Shown piece by piece: positions 1 through 5,218 of a DNA stretch of 6,643 bases. Numbering within the stretch: position 1 is the first letter of the stretch; the number at the start of each line of letters is the position of its first letter. The notes beneath the pieces were generated by a model, which saw only the letters and a program-made list of their open reading frames with translations, had not been told where the DNA came from and made no database searches. The position numbers and the translations under genes were made by a program. The stretch lies in NCBI GenBank assembly GCA_025458545.1, contig JALOSH010000342.1, positions 1 to 6,643 on the forward strand, written 5' to 3'. This DNA comes from Hydrogenophaga sp. (GTDB lineage Bacteria > Pseudomonadota > Gammaproteobacteria > Burkholderiales > Burkholderiaceae).

Positions 1-462
1 CTTGGGCGCGATGGGCAACATGGGCATCTGGCTGCTTTGCAGGGGTTCGGTGGCCGCAAAACCGCGATCGGCCCCCTTGCGGGACGCCACCGGCTGGTGG
101 ACCACCACACCCGAGCGAACGGTGGACGGCTGGGTCGGCGCCGCCGGTTTGGCCGCCATACCCACCAGCTCATCGAGTGCGGCGAGCACCGACACCAGCT
201 TGACCGGCTTGCGCTGCAGCGGCCAGCCGGTGCCGCCGTCGCTGTTGCCCACCAGCAGCACCTTGCCCGGCAGCTCGGCGTATTGAACCAGGTGCAGCGC
301 CTGCATGTTGTCGGCGTTCACCAGCAGGATCTGTGCGTCCATCACCTCGTCCTGCACCTGGTAGGCGGGTGGACGGCGCGCCGCCAGCCGGAAAAACGAC
401 TCGAACGTCGCCGACTCGTTTTCAGCAAAGCCCACCAGCGCCAATGTGAATGCACCACCCAT
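1..462 (-). CDS. Degenerate receiver-like (response-regulator fold) protein, 3' end beyond the window
   Basis: An open frame of 154 codons runs without a stop from ATG at 462 to the left edge, so the C-terminal part is not visible. The first ~100 residues look like a response-regulator receiver fold: a hydrophobic strand near residues 6-11, a second one at 44-49 (ILLVNAD), a third at 67-72 (KVLLVG), then a Lys-Pro at 85-86 followed by an amphipathic helix (SVLAALDELV). The acidic pair that normally follows strand 1 is reduced to a single Glu (residue 14). The position of a phospho-acceptor is unclear; Asp51 is the only candidate. From about residue 103 there is a Pro/Ala-rich linker, so another domain may follow off the window. 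An in-frame TAA lies upstream and there is no other ATG, but the ribosome site is only a weak GGGG about 8 nt before the start. The gene is divergent from the glutathione peroxidase gene. I do not recognise a specific function. Confidence 0.65.
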   Translation of the reverse strand, partial: MGGAFTLALVGFAENESATFESFFRLAARRPPAYQVQDEVMDAQILLVNADNMQALHLVQYAELPGKVLLVGNSDGGTGWPLQRKPVKLVSVLAALDELVGMAAKPAAPTQPSTVRSGVVVHQPVASRKGADRGFAATEPLQSSQMPMLPIAPK

Positions 463-652
463 GCCACAGCCCCAAATGCTTATGAATACGAACGACTTAT
501 CTCCAAAAACAGTATGCCTGCTTTAGCGACCGGGTTGCCTGACGGCACCTGCACGCCATGCACCGGTGTGCGGCATATTGCTCACCTGTGTGCACCGCCG
601 GGTCGCCTGCCACACTCTGCCCCACCCCTCACCGCTACCACACAAGCCCACC
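463..652. promoter_or_regulatory. Divergent intergenic region with an AT-richer patch and repeated CTTAT motif
   Basis: This 190-bp stretch separates two divergent genes and should carry both promoters. The part at about 474-526 is clearly richer in A/T than the rest of the window. It contains two copies of CTTAT (479-483 and 496-500), which read as ATAAG on the strand of the leftward gene, 17 nt apart start to start. A CATACT hexamer on the (-) strand (about 511-516) could be a -10 element, but I find no convincing -35 partner. On the (+) side a CATATT at about 573-578 is similarly isolated. Neither gene has a strong ribosome binding site. Only the location and base composition support a regulatory role. 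Confidence 0.3.
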
Positions 653-1300
653 ATGAGCACCAGCCTGTACGACTTCGAAGCCCTTTCCATCGACGGCCAT
701 CCGGTGCCGCTGGAGCAGTACCGGGGGCAGCCCCTGCTGATCGTCAACACCGCCAGCGCCTGCGGCTTCACACCGCAGTTCGGCGGCCTGGAGAAACTGC
801 ACCAGACCTATGGCGCACGTGGTCTGGTGGTGCTGGGATTCCCGTGCAACCAGTTTGGCAGCCAGGACCCGGGCAGTAACGAAGAAATAGCGGGCTTTTG
901 CCAGCGCAATTTCGGCGTCAGCTTCCCCATGATGAGCAAGATCGATGTCAACGGCCCGGCCGCACACCCGCTGTACCAGTGGCTGGCGGCCGAGGCGCCT
1001 GGTCTGCTGGGCAGCAAGGCCATCAAGTGGAATTTCACCAAGTTCCTGGTCGGGAAAGACGGCCGGGTGATCAAACGCTACGCGCCACAAGACGCGCCGG
1101 AGAAGCTGTCCAACCAGCCCGCCACCAGCGGCAGCGCCACCGCGCTGAACAAGGCGGTGAGGCCCATGGCCAAGCCGGCGAAAGCGCCCATTTCTTCGCT
1201 CACCAGAAAAGCCCGCGCGGTGCCGATGCCGTGCGCCGCCGTGCCCAGGGCGAATCCGCGCACGCTGGGGTCGTGGATGCGCAGCGCGTCCAGCACGTAA
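653..1300 (+). CDS. Glutathione peroxidase (BtuE-like), native C-terminus lost and replaced by read-through
   Basis: Thiol peroxidase of the glutathione peroxidase family, reducing hydrogen peroxide and organic hydroperoxides in the cytoplasm. The start at 653 gives the usual N-terminus (MSTSLYDFEALSIDG); an in-frame ATG at 566 would add an unrelated leader. Visible hallmarks are the peroxidatic Cys37 in NTASACGFTPQ, the family signature LGFPCNQF (61-68), catalytic Gln71 in the SQDPGSNEE loop, Trp126-Asn127 in IKWNFTKFLV, and Cys83 where BtuE-type thioredoxin-dependent members have the resolving cysteine. Homology ends at about residue 152 (APEKL, nt 1108). The family normally adds a final helix of 10-15 residues and stops at about 160. 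Here the frame continues for 63 residues antisense to lrgB and stops at 1300, giving 215 residues. The tail (Ala/Pro/Arg-rich) has no family resemblance. No purine-rich ribosome site precedes 653. The enzyme core is confident; whether the protein is stable is uncertain. Confidence 0.85.
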   Translation: MSTSLYDFEALSIDGHPVPLEQYRGQPLLIVNTASACGFTPQFGGLEKLHQTYGARGLVVLGFPCNQFGSQDPGSNEEIAGFCQRNFGVSFPMMSKIDVNGPAAHPLYQWLAAEAPGLLGSKAIKWNFTKFLVGKDGRVIKRYAPQDAPEKLSNQPATSGSATALNKAVRPMAKPAKAPISSLTRKARAVPMPCAAVPRANPRTLGSWMRSASST

Positions 1301-1866
1301 CGCGCACTTGCCGCGCCGAGGATGCCGGTGCACACCACCAGCACCGCGGTCAGCGTGGGCAGGCCACCGATCTTCTCGGCAATGCCCATGGCCACCGGCG
1401 CCGTGACCGACTTGGGTGCGAGCGACGCGATGGTGGCCTGGCTCGCGCCGAGCGCCCAGCCGACCCCAATGGCGGTGACGGTGGCGCTCAGCGTGCCGAC
1501 CACCAGCGCAGCGGCCATGGGAAACCAGAGCCGCTTGAGGCGCGCGAGTTGTTCGAACAGCGGCACCGCCAGCGCCACGGTGGCCGGCCCGAGCAAGAAA
1601 TGCACGAACTGAGCGCCTTCGAAATAAACCGCATAGGGCGTGTTGCTGGCCCAGAGCAGCGCGCCCAGCACGATCACCGACAGTGCCACCGGGTTGGCCA
1701 GCGGATGGAAGCCGCTGCGGCGGTAGGCCACGAAGGCCGCGTGGTACACCAGCAGCGTGACGGTGAGCCCCAGCAGCGGCGAGGCCGAAAGGTAGACCCA
1801 GACATCGGACAGGCGGTCGACCGCCGCGCCCGAGACCGCGTTCACCAGAGGCAGGCCTTCGTTCAT
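1078..1866 (-). CDS. lrgB: LrgB-family membrane protein (putative glycolate/2-hydroxy-acid transport partner)
   Basis: Integral inner-membrane protein of the LrgB/CidB/YohK family, 262 residues, mostly hydrophobic helices. Family blocks are visible in order: HFLLGPATVALAVPL (89-103), PKSVTAPVAMGIAEKIGG (151-168) and RGFALGTAAHGIGTARA (203-219), followed by the last helix ending near ALPLVAGWL (252). The final 10 residues come from DNA antisense to the peroxidase gene and are not native. LrgB proteins pair with LrgA; the family was first linked to murein hydrolase control in Staphylococcus, and other members carry pyruvate (Bacillus PftAB) or glycolate/glycerate (plant PLGG1, an LrgA-LrgB fusion). 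The start ATG at 1866 overlaps the lrgA stop as ATGA, the usual sign of translational coupling. Its position directly after glcE, glcF and lrgA makes glycolate or a similar acid the likeliest substrate, by inference. The small non-native tail follows the last helix and may be tolerated. Confidence 0.85.
   Translation of the reverse strand: MNEGLPLVNAVSGAAVDRLSDVWVYLSASPLLGLTVTLLVYHAAFVAYRRSGFHPLANPVALSVIVLGALLWASNTPYAVYFEGAQFVHFLLGPATVALAVPLFEQLARLKRLWFPMAAALVVGTLSATVTAIGVGWALGASQATIASLAPKSVTAPVAMGIAEKIGGLPTLTAVLVVCTGILGAASARYVLDALRIHDPSVRGFALGTAAHGIGTARAFLVSEEMGAFAGLAMGLTALFSAVALPLVAGWLDSFSGASCGA
1105..1116. other. Junction where the 3' ends of the peroxidase gene and lrgB abut with no intergenic DNA
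   Basis: Peroxidase homology reads rightward up to the Leu codon ending at 1108. LrgB homology reads leftward down to the Trp-Leu codons ending at 1111. Neither gene reaches its own stop before entering the other: LrgB gains 10 residues (DSFSGASCGA) antisense to the peroxidase gene, and the peroxidase gains 63 antisense to lrgB. No terminator hairpin with a T-tract lies between them. The simplest reading is a short deletion that removed both stop codons and the spacer. The breakpoint is placed by protein homology and is good to a few bases. Confidence 0.6.
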
Positions 1867-2243
1867 GGCCCGTCCTGATCAGCGGGTGGCGCCTGGCGCT
1901 TCATCAGCCAGGCCACGACCAGGGTGCTGAGCACCAGCGCCACGCCAATGGCGAGCGCCTCGTCGCCCAGGCGCTGCAGGTGCAGCATGACGCCAACGCC
2001 CGCCGGCACAAACAACAGCGAGAGGTGTTGCAGCAGCGTCTGCGCGGTGGGCTTGATGGCGCCCAACAGCGCGGGCCGCAGCACCAGCGCGAGCAGCAGC
2101 AGCGCCATGCCCACCACCGGCCCGGGCACCGGCACCCCCAGCGTGCGCACCAGCGCCTCACCGATGCTCGCGTTGCCCCCTTGAGGGGGTCGCGCGCAGC
2201 GCGGCGGGGGTGAGTCATCCCAAAGCGTCGTCAAGCACTTCAA
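1863..2243 (-). CDS. lrgA: LrgA-family membrane protein with the 5' end lost or replaced
   Basis: Small membrane protein that partners LrgB (CidA/LrgA/YohJ family). Residues from about 27 of this frame are typical: IGEALVRTLGVPVPGPVVGM, then LLQHLSLLFVPAGVGVML, and a final helix VALVLSTLVVAWLM. The normal N-terminus, a start codon plus roughly 12-15 residues of the first transmembrane helix, is absent. In its place the frame reads through a GC-rich stem-loop repeat (SPPPRCARPPQGGNA) and then into the out-of-frame 3' end of glcF. The only upstream in-frame starts are TTG codons at 2243 and 2234, with poor ribosome sites. A GTG at 2150 has a GTGAGG sequence 5 nt upstream but would remove the whole first helix. 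The stop overlaps the lrgB start (ATGA). The product is probably impaired or made from a non-standard start, so the coding region from about 2168 down to 1863 is certain and the start is not. Confidence 0.65.
   Translation of the reverse strand: MKCLTTLWDDSPPPRCARPPQGGNASIGEALVRTLGVPVPGPVVGMALLLLALVLRPALLGAIKPTAQTLLQHLSLLFVPAGVGVMLHLQRLGDEALAIGVALVLSTLVVAWLMKRQAPPADQDGP
2173..2213. repeat. GC-rich double stem-loop element between glcF and lrgA
   Basis: The (+) strand holds CCCCCTTGAGGGGG (2176-2189), a 6-bp stem (2176-2181 with 2184-2189) closed by a 2-nt loop. A second stem follows, CGCGC (2191-2195) with GCGCG (2199-2203), and then a run of five G (2206-2210) that could also pair with the five C at 2176-2180 to make one larger cruciform. 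There is no T-tract, so it does not look like an intrinsic terminator. I recall near-identical elements scattered between genes in Comamonadaceae; that is recall and no second copy lies in this window. It begins about 2 bases after the glcF stop and ends where recognisable lrgA begins, so it sits exactly at the lrgA lesion. Confidence 0.6.
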
Positions 2244-3444
2244 CCCAGTGCCGGACGGGCGTCTTGGTGCCGCTTTGCAGGTGGGTGATGCAGCCGATGT
2301 TGGCGCTGGTGATGACGTCGGGCTTGAGCTCGCTCAGGTGGCCGAGCTTGCGGTCGCGCAACTGGTACGACAGCTCGGGATTGAGCACCGAATAGGTGCC
2401 CGCCGAACCACAGCACAGATGCGCTTCGTTCCGGGCCACCTGCACGGTGAAGCCCAGCGCGGCCAGGTGCTGCTCCACCCCACCCTTGAGTTGCTGCCCG
2501 TGTTGCAGCGTGCAGGGCGGGTGAAAACCGATCACCGCCTTCGCGTCGGGTTGCTTCGCCAGCTTGGCCTTGAGCACCGGCGCCAGCGCGGGCAACAGCT
2601 CGCTCAGGTCCTGGGTCAGCGCGCTGATGCGCGCGGCCTTCGCCGCGTAGACCGGGTCATCGGCCAGGATGTGGCCATATTCCTTGACCGTCACACCGCA
2701 GCCGGAGGCGTTCATGACGATCGCTTCCACCCCCTGCTCCACCAGTGGCCACCAGGCGTCGATGTTGGCCCGCATCTCGCGTTTGCCGCCGTCCTGGTCG
2801 TTCAGGTGGAACTTCACCGCGCCGCAGCAGCCCGCCTTGGGCGCGATCACGGTCTGGATGCCCGCGGCGTCCAGCACGCGGGCGGTGGCCGAGTTGATGT
2901 TGGGCATCATCGCCGGCTGCACGCAGCCCGCGAGCATCAGCACCTTGCGAGCGTGGGTCTGCGTGGGCCAGCGCCCGGCGTCCTGCTTGGCGGGCACCTT
3001 GTTCTTCAGGGTCTCGGGCAGCAGGCCGCGCACCATCTGGCCCATCGCCATGGCGGGGCCGAACAGTGGCGACGGCAGGCCTTCTTTCAGCAACCAGCGC
3101 ACCGCTTGTTCGCCCGCCGGGCGCGGCACTTTTTCGTCCACCAGCTTGCGGCCGATGTCGATCAGGTGCCCGTAGTCCACGCCGCTGGGGCAGGTGGTTT
3201 CGCAGTTGCGGCAGGTGAGGCAGCGGTCCAGGTGCATCTGCGTCTTGCGCGTCGGCTCGGCGCCTTCCAGCACCTGCTTCATCAAGTAGATGCGGCCACG
3301 CGGGCCGTCGAGCTCATCGCCGAGCAGCTGGTAGGTCGGGCAGGTGGCGGTGCAAAAACCGCAGTGCACGCACTTGCGCAGAATCGCCTCGGCGGCGCGG
3401 CCGTCGGCACGCGCCTGGTATTCGGGGGAGAGCTGGGTTTGCAT
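2215..3444 (-). CDS. glcF: Glycolate oxidase iron-sulfur subunit GlcF
   Basis: Iron-sulfur subunit of the membrane-associated glycolate oxidase GlcDEF, passing electrons from glycolate oxidation to glyoxylate into the quinone pool. The 409-residue product is full length (E. coli GlcF is about 407) and starts MQTQLSPEYQ, very like the E. coli start. Two 4Fe-4S binding sets are intact: Cys25, 28, 31, 35 (CVHCGFCTATCP) and Cys75, 78, 81, 85 (CLTCRNCETTCP). Two CCG-type motifs of the heterodisulfide-reductase-like domain follow, AGCCGAV (205-210) and HLCCGSAGTY (342-351), each in its own half. The C-terminus IGCITHLQSG...VRHWVEVLDDAL also matches the family. The start ATG lies 5 nt after the glcE stop, so the two genes are co-transcribed. 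An open frame continues upstream inside glcE but has no family resemblance and is a shadow. Identification is firm. Confidence 0.96.
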   Translation of the reverse strand: MQTQLSPEYQARADGRAAEAILRKCVHCGFCTATCPTYQLLGDELDGPRGRIYLMKQVLEGAEPTRKTQMHLDRCLTCRNCETTCPSGVDYGHLIDIGRKLVDEKVPRPAGEQAVRWLLKEGLPSPLFGPAMAMGQMVRGLLPETLKNKVPAKQDAGRWPTQTHARKVLMLAGCVQPAMMPNINSATARVLDAAGIQTVIAPKAGCCGAVKFHLNDQDGGKREMRANIDAWWPLVEQGVEAIVMNASGCGVTVKEYGHILADDPVYAAKAARISALTQDLSELLPALAPVLKAKLAKQPDAKAVIGFHPPCTLQHGQQLKGGVEQHLAALGFTVQVARNEAHLCCGSAGTYSVLNPELSYQLRDRKLGHLSELKPDVITSANIGCITHLQSGTKTPVRHWVEVLDDALG

Positions 3445-3449
3445 GTGGA

Positions 3450-4583
3450 TCAGCCCATCCGGCCGGGGTTGAAGATGCCTGCCGGGTCGAACTCGGCGCG
3501 CAGGCGTTGGGTGATGGTGTCGATGACCGCCGACTGGCGGTCGAAGCGTGGCACGCCGGGCGCGCCTACGGCGCCCGCGCGGAACAGCGTGGCATGGCCG
3601 TTGGCCGCTGCCGCCGCGCGGCGGATGTCGGCCGCTGCCGAGGCCGGCGCCCAGAGCCAGCGCTGCGCGCCCTGCCATTCCACCAGTTGGGCATAGGGCA
3701 GCGCCAGCACCGGCGCGGTCTGCGGTAGCGACAGGCGCCACAGGCAGGCGTCGGGCGACGGCGCGCTGAAGAACGGCAAGGTCTGGTCGCGGCAGGCGGC
3801 CCAGTCGGGACCGGCCTGGGCGTTGTGCAGGCGCGCGCCACCGGCTTCGCGCACCAGCCGCTCGCAGGCCGACTCCACCGCCGCCACCGCGCCGCGCAGG
3901 CGCAGGAACAACAACTCGGGCGCGTCGGCAGCGGTTTCGTCTCTCACCCAGCAGCTGGCGTTGACGGGCAGCGGCTGGCCGCCCCAGCGGTGCAACTGCT
4001 CCAGCGCCTGCTGCTGGTCCAGAGCGAACACCAGCGTGGCTTCGGCCGGGGCCACCGGCAGCACCTTGAGGCTGATGTCGGTGATCACACCCAAGGTGCC
4101 CATGGAACCGGCCATGGCTCGGCTCACGTCGTAGCCCGCCACATTCTTCATGACCTGGCCACCAAAGGTCAGCCAGCGGCCCCGGCCGTCGATGAACTGC
4201 ATGCCGAGCACGAAGTCACGCACACCGCCCACGGTGGCGCGGGCAGGCCCGGCCAGTCCGGCCGCCACCGCGCCACCGATGGTGGACCTTGGACCCAGGC
4301 GAGGCGGTTCGAACGGCAGGCACTGCCCCGCCTCGGCCAGCGCGGCTTCCAGCTCGACCAGCGGCGTACCGGCCCGCACCGTGACCACCAGCTCGCTCGG
4401 TTCGTGGCTGACGATGCCGCTCCAGTGGGTGGTGGACAGCGGCGAGCCCTCGCCGGGTTCGCCATAGAAGGCTTTGGTGTCACCGCCCGTGATGCGCAGC
4501 GGGGTGCGGGCAGCGGCGGCAGCGCGCACCTGATCGATCAGGTGGTCTGGGGAAGCGGGAAGGGAAGATGGCATGGCCGCCAT
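3450..4583 (-). CDS. glcE: Glycolate oxidase FAD-binding subunit GlcE
   Basis: Second FAD-binding subunit of glycolate oxidase, about 377 residues from the start used here (E. coli GlcE is about 350). It shows the FAD-binding PCMH fold: AAARTPLRITGGDTKAFYG near the N-terminus, AGTPLVELEAALAEAGQCLP (71-90), STIGGAVAAGLAGPA (100-114), VRDFVLGMQ (121-129) and MKNVAGYDVSRAMAGSMGTL (145-164). The end FDPAGIFNPGRMG is the usual terminal motif. Three starts are possible: GTG 4598 (an AAAGG lies 8 nt upstream), ATG 4583 and ATG 4574. Alignment with the E. coli N-terminus favours one of the two ATGs, and neither has a good ribosome site. glcF follows after 5 nt. The gene upstream is a small secreted protein rather than glcD, which is unusual because GlcE needs GlcD for activity. 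No internal lesion was seen. Confidence 0.94.
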   Translation of the reverse strand: MAAMPSSLPASPDHLIDQVRAAAAARTPLRITGGDTKAFYGEPGEGSPLSTTHWSGIVSHEPSELVVTVRAGTPLVELEAALAEAGQCLPFEPPRLGPRSTIGGAVAAGLAGPARATVGGVRDFVLGMQFIDGRGRWLTFGGQVMKNVAGYDVSRAMAGSMGTLGVITDISLKVLPVAPAEATLVFALDQQQALEQLHRWGGQPLPVNASCWVRDETAADAPELLFLRLRGAVAAVESACERLVREAGGARLHNAQAGPDWAACRDQTLPFFSAPSPDACLWRLSLPQTAPVLALPYAQLVEWQGAQRWLWAPASAAADIRRAAAAANGHATLFRAGAVGAPGVPRFDRQSAVIDTITQRLRAEFDPAGIFNPGRMG

Positions 4584-4652
4584 GGTAGCGACCGGCACCG
4601 GATGCGCCTTTGAATTTTTTGCACGGAGCGCTGCAAATGCGCCCCCAGCCCT

Positions 4653-4922
4653 TCAGCTGGCGTGGCCGAGGCAGGCGCCGGCGTTGGGGCGGCCACGGCA
4701 TTCACGCTTGAGACGCTTCTCGCGCGCGGCGGGCTTTTCGCTGGAACTGCTGTCGATGAACCGCACCTGGCCCACCGGCTTGGCGGCGGGCGCCTGGCCG
4801 ACGCCGGTTTTGGCTGGGCTTGAGGCAAGCGAAGGGGGTGACACCATCACCAGCACACCAGCCACCGCCAGAGCGGTTGGAAAACGCCAAAGCTTCTGCA
4901 AGCTCCGAGGTGGCTGGGGCAT
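4653..4922 (-). CDS. Small secreted (periplasmic) protein with two cysteines, function unknown
   Basis: An 89-residue protein. The N-terminus is basic and followed by a hydrophobic stretch (ALAVAGVLVMV, 17-27), with a plausible signal peptidase I site after SLA at about residue 33. The mature part is short and hydrophilic and ends EKRLKRECRGRPNAGACLGH, with Cys75 and Cys84 that could form a disulfide in the periplasm. I recall small hypothetical proteins of Comamonadaceae with the same RECRGRPNAGACLG-type tail, but know no function for them. The start at 4922 is decided by an AGGAG ribosome site 6 nt upstream; the frame stays open further upstream, but that part would cross the amtB terminator. 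The gene lies between that terminator and glcE, 69 nt before the glcE ATG, so it may be the first gene of the glcEF-lrgAB unit or be transcribed separately. Confidence 0.75.
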   Translation of the reverse strand: MPQPPRSLQKLWRFPTALAVAGVLVMVSPPSLASSPAKTGVGQAPAAKPVGQVRFIDSSSSEKPAAREKRLKRECRGRPNAGACLGHAS

Positions 4923-4928
4923 GGCTGA

Positions 4929-4933
4929 CTCCT
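4929..4933 (-). promoter_or_regulatory. Ribosome binding site AGGAG of the small secreted protein gene
   Basis: AGGAG on the (-) strand, 6 nt before ATG 4922. It is the best Shine-Dalgarno sequence in the window. It fixes the start of this gene and rules out the longer in-frame extension. Confidence 0.75.
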
Positions 4934-4998
4934 GGATACCGTGTGTGACGCCGCTGATCGTGCCGCACGCCCCGGCGAAAGTCTGTGATCCATTCACC

Positions 4999-5037
4999 AA
5001 AAAAAAGAACCCGCGTGCCTTTCGGCGGCGCGGGTTC
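4999..5037 (-). terminator. Intrinsic terminator downstream of amtB
   Basis: Read on the (-) strand, a perfect 9-bp stem GAACCCGCG / CGCGGGTTC (5029-5037 with 5007-5015) encloses a 13-nt loop, which itself holds a GCC/GGC mini-stem. It is followed at once by eight T (5006-4999). This is a textbook rho-independent terminator. It lies 86 nt after the amtB stop codon and closes that transcription unit before the small secreted protein gene. Confidence 0.92.
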
Positions 5038-5068
5038 AACATCCATCGGAGACTCTTCAAATCTGACG

Positions 5069-5107
5069 GGGCGTGTGCGCTGGCGCTGTGGCCGGGCGCA
5101 CACGCCC
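5069..5107. repeat. Perfect 12-bp inverted repeat in the amtB 3' untranslated region
   Basis: GGGCGTGTGCGC at 5069-5080 pairs exactly with GCGCACACGCCC at 5096-5107 across a 15-nt loop (5081-5095). It starts 16 nt after the amtB stop and lies 31 nt before the terminator stem in the direction of transcription. There is no T-tract on either side, so it is not itself an intrinsic terminator. It may stabilise the 3' end of the amtB transcript or be an interspersed element; the sequence does not say which. Confidence 0.65.
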
Positions 5108-5122
5108 AGGGGTGGCTTTCGT

Positions 5123-5218
5123 TCAGCGGTTGTAGGCGGTCTCGCCGTGCGAGCTGATGTCCAGGCCTTCGCGTTCCTGCTCTTCGGTGACACGCAGACC
5201 GATGGTCAGGTCGACGAT
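5123..5218 (-). pseudogene. amtB: Out-of-frame remnant encoding the AmtB cytoplasmic tail
   Basis: These 31 codons and a TGA encode IVDLTIGLRV, then TEEQEREGLD and ISSHGETAYNR, the characteristic cytoplasmic C-terminus of AmtB. They lie in a different frame from the rest of the gene. In intact AmtB this tail follows VWSGVVAFI.YK directly. The tail is where the PII protein GlnK docks and where neighbouring subunits of the trimer communicate. No initiation signal precedes it, so it is not expected to be translated alone. Confidence 0.85.

Noticed and set aside
566..652. In-frame upstream extension of the glutathione peroxidase from ATG 566
   Set aside because: The added 29 residues resemble no peroxidase N-terminus, and 653 gives the standard one.
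2215..3741. A longer open frame extending glcF upstream to 3741
   Set aside because: The extra N-terminal part lies inside glcE in another frame, is Arg/Pro-rich without family resemblance, and the start at 3444 (MQTQL) matches E. coli GlcF.
2248..4613. Long open frames on the (+) strand across glcF and glcE
   Set aside because: Their products are His/Gln/Arg/Ala-rich, typical of antisense shadows of GC-rich genes, and glcE/glcF on the (-) strand are firmly identified.
4591..4620. Possible (+) strand terminator at the TTTTTT run (4615-4620)
   Set aside because: There is no adequate stem directly before it and no (+) strand gene that it could end.
4608..4636. Possible promoter for glcE: TTGCAG, 17 nt, TCAAAG on the (-) strand
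   Set aside because: The -10 matches consensus at only three of six positions, so I do not list it as a feature.
4923..5060. N-terminal extension of the small secreted protein from 5060
   Set aside because: It would cross the amtB terminator, its residues are an implausible leader, and AGGAG before ATG 4922 fixes the start.
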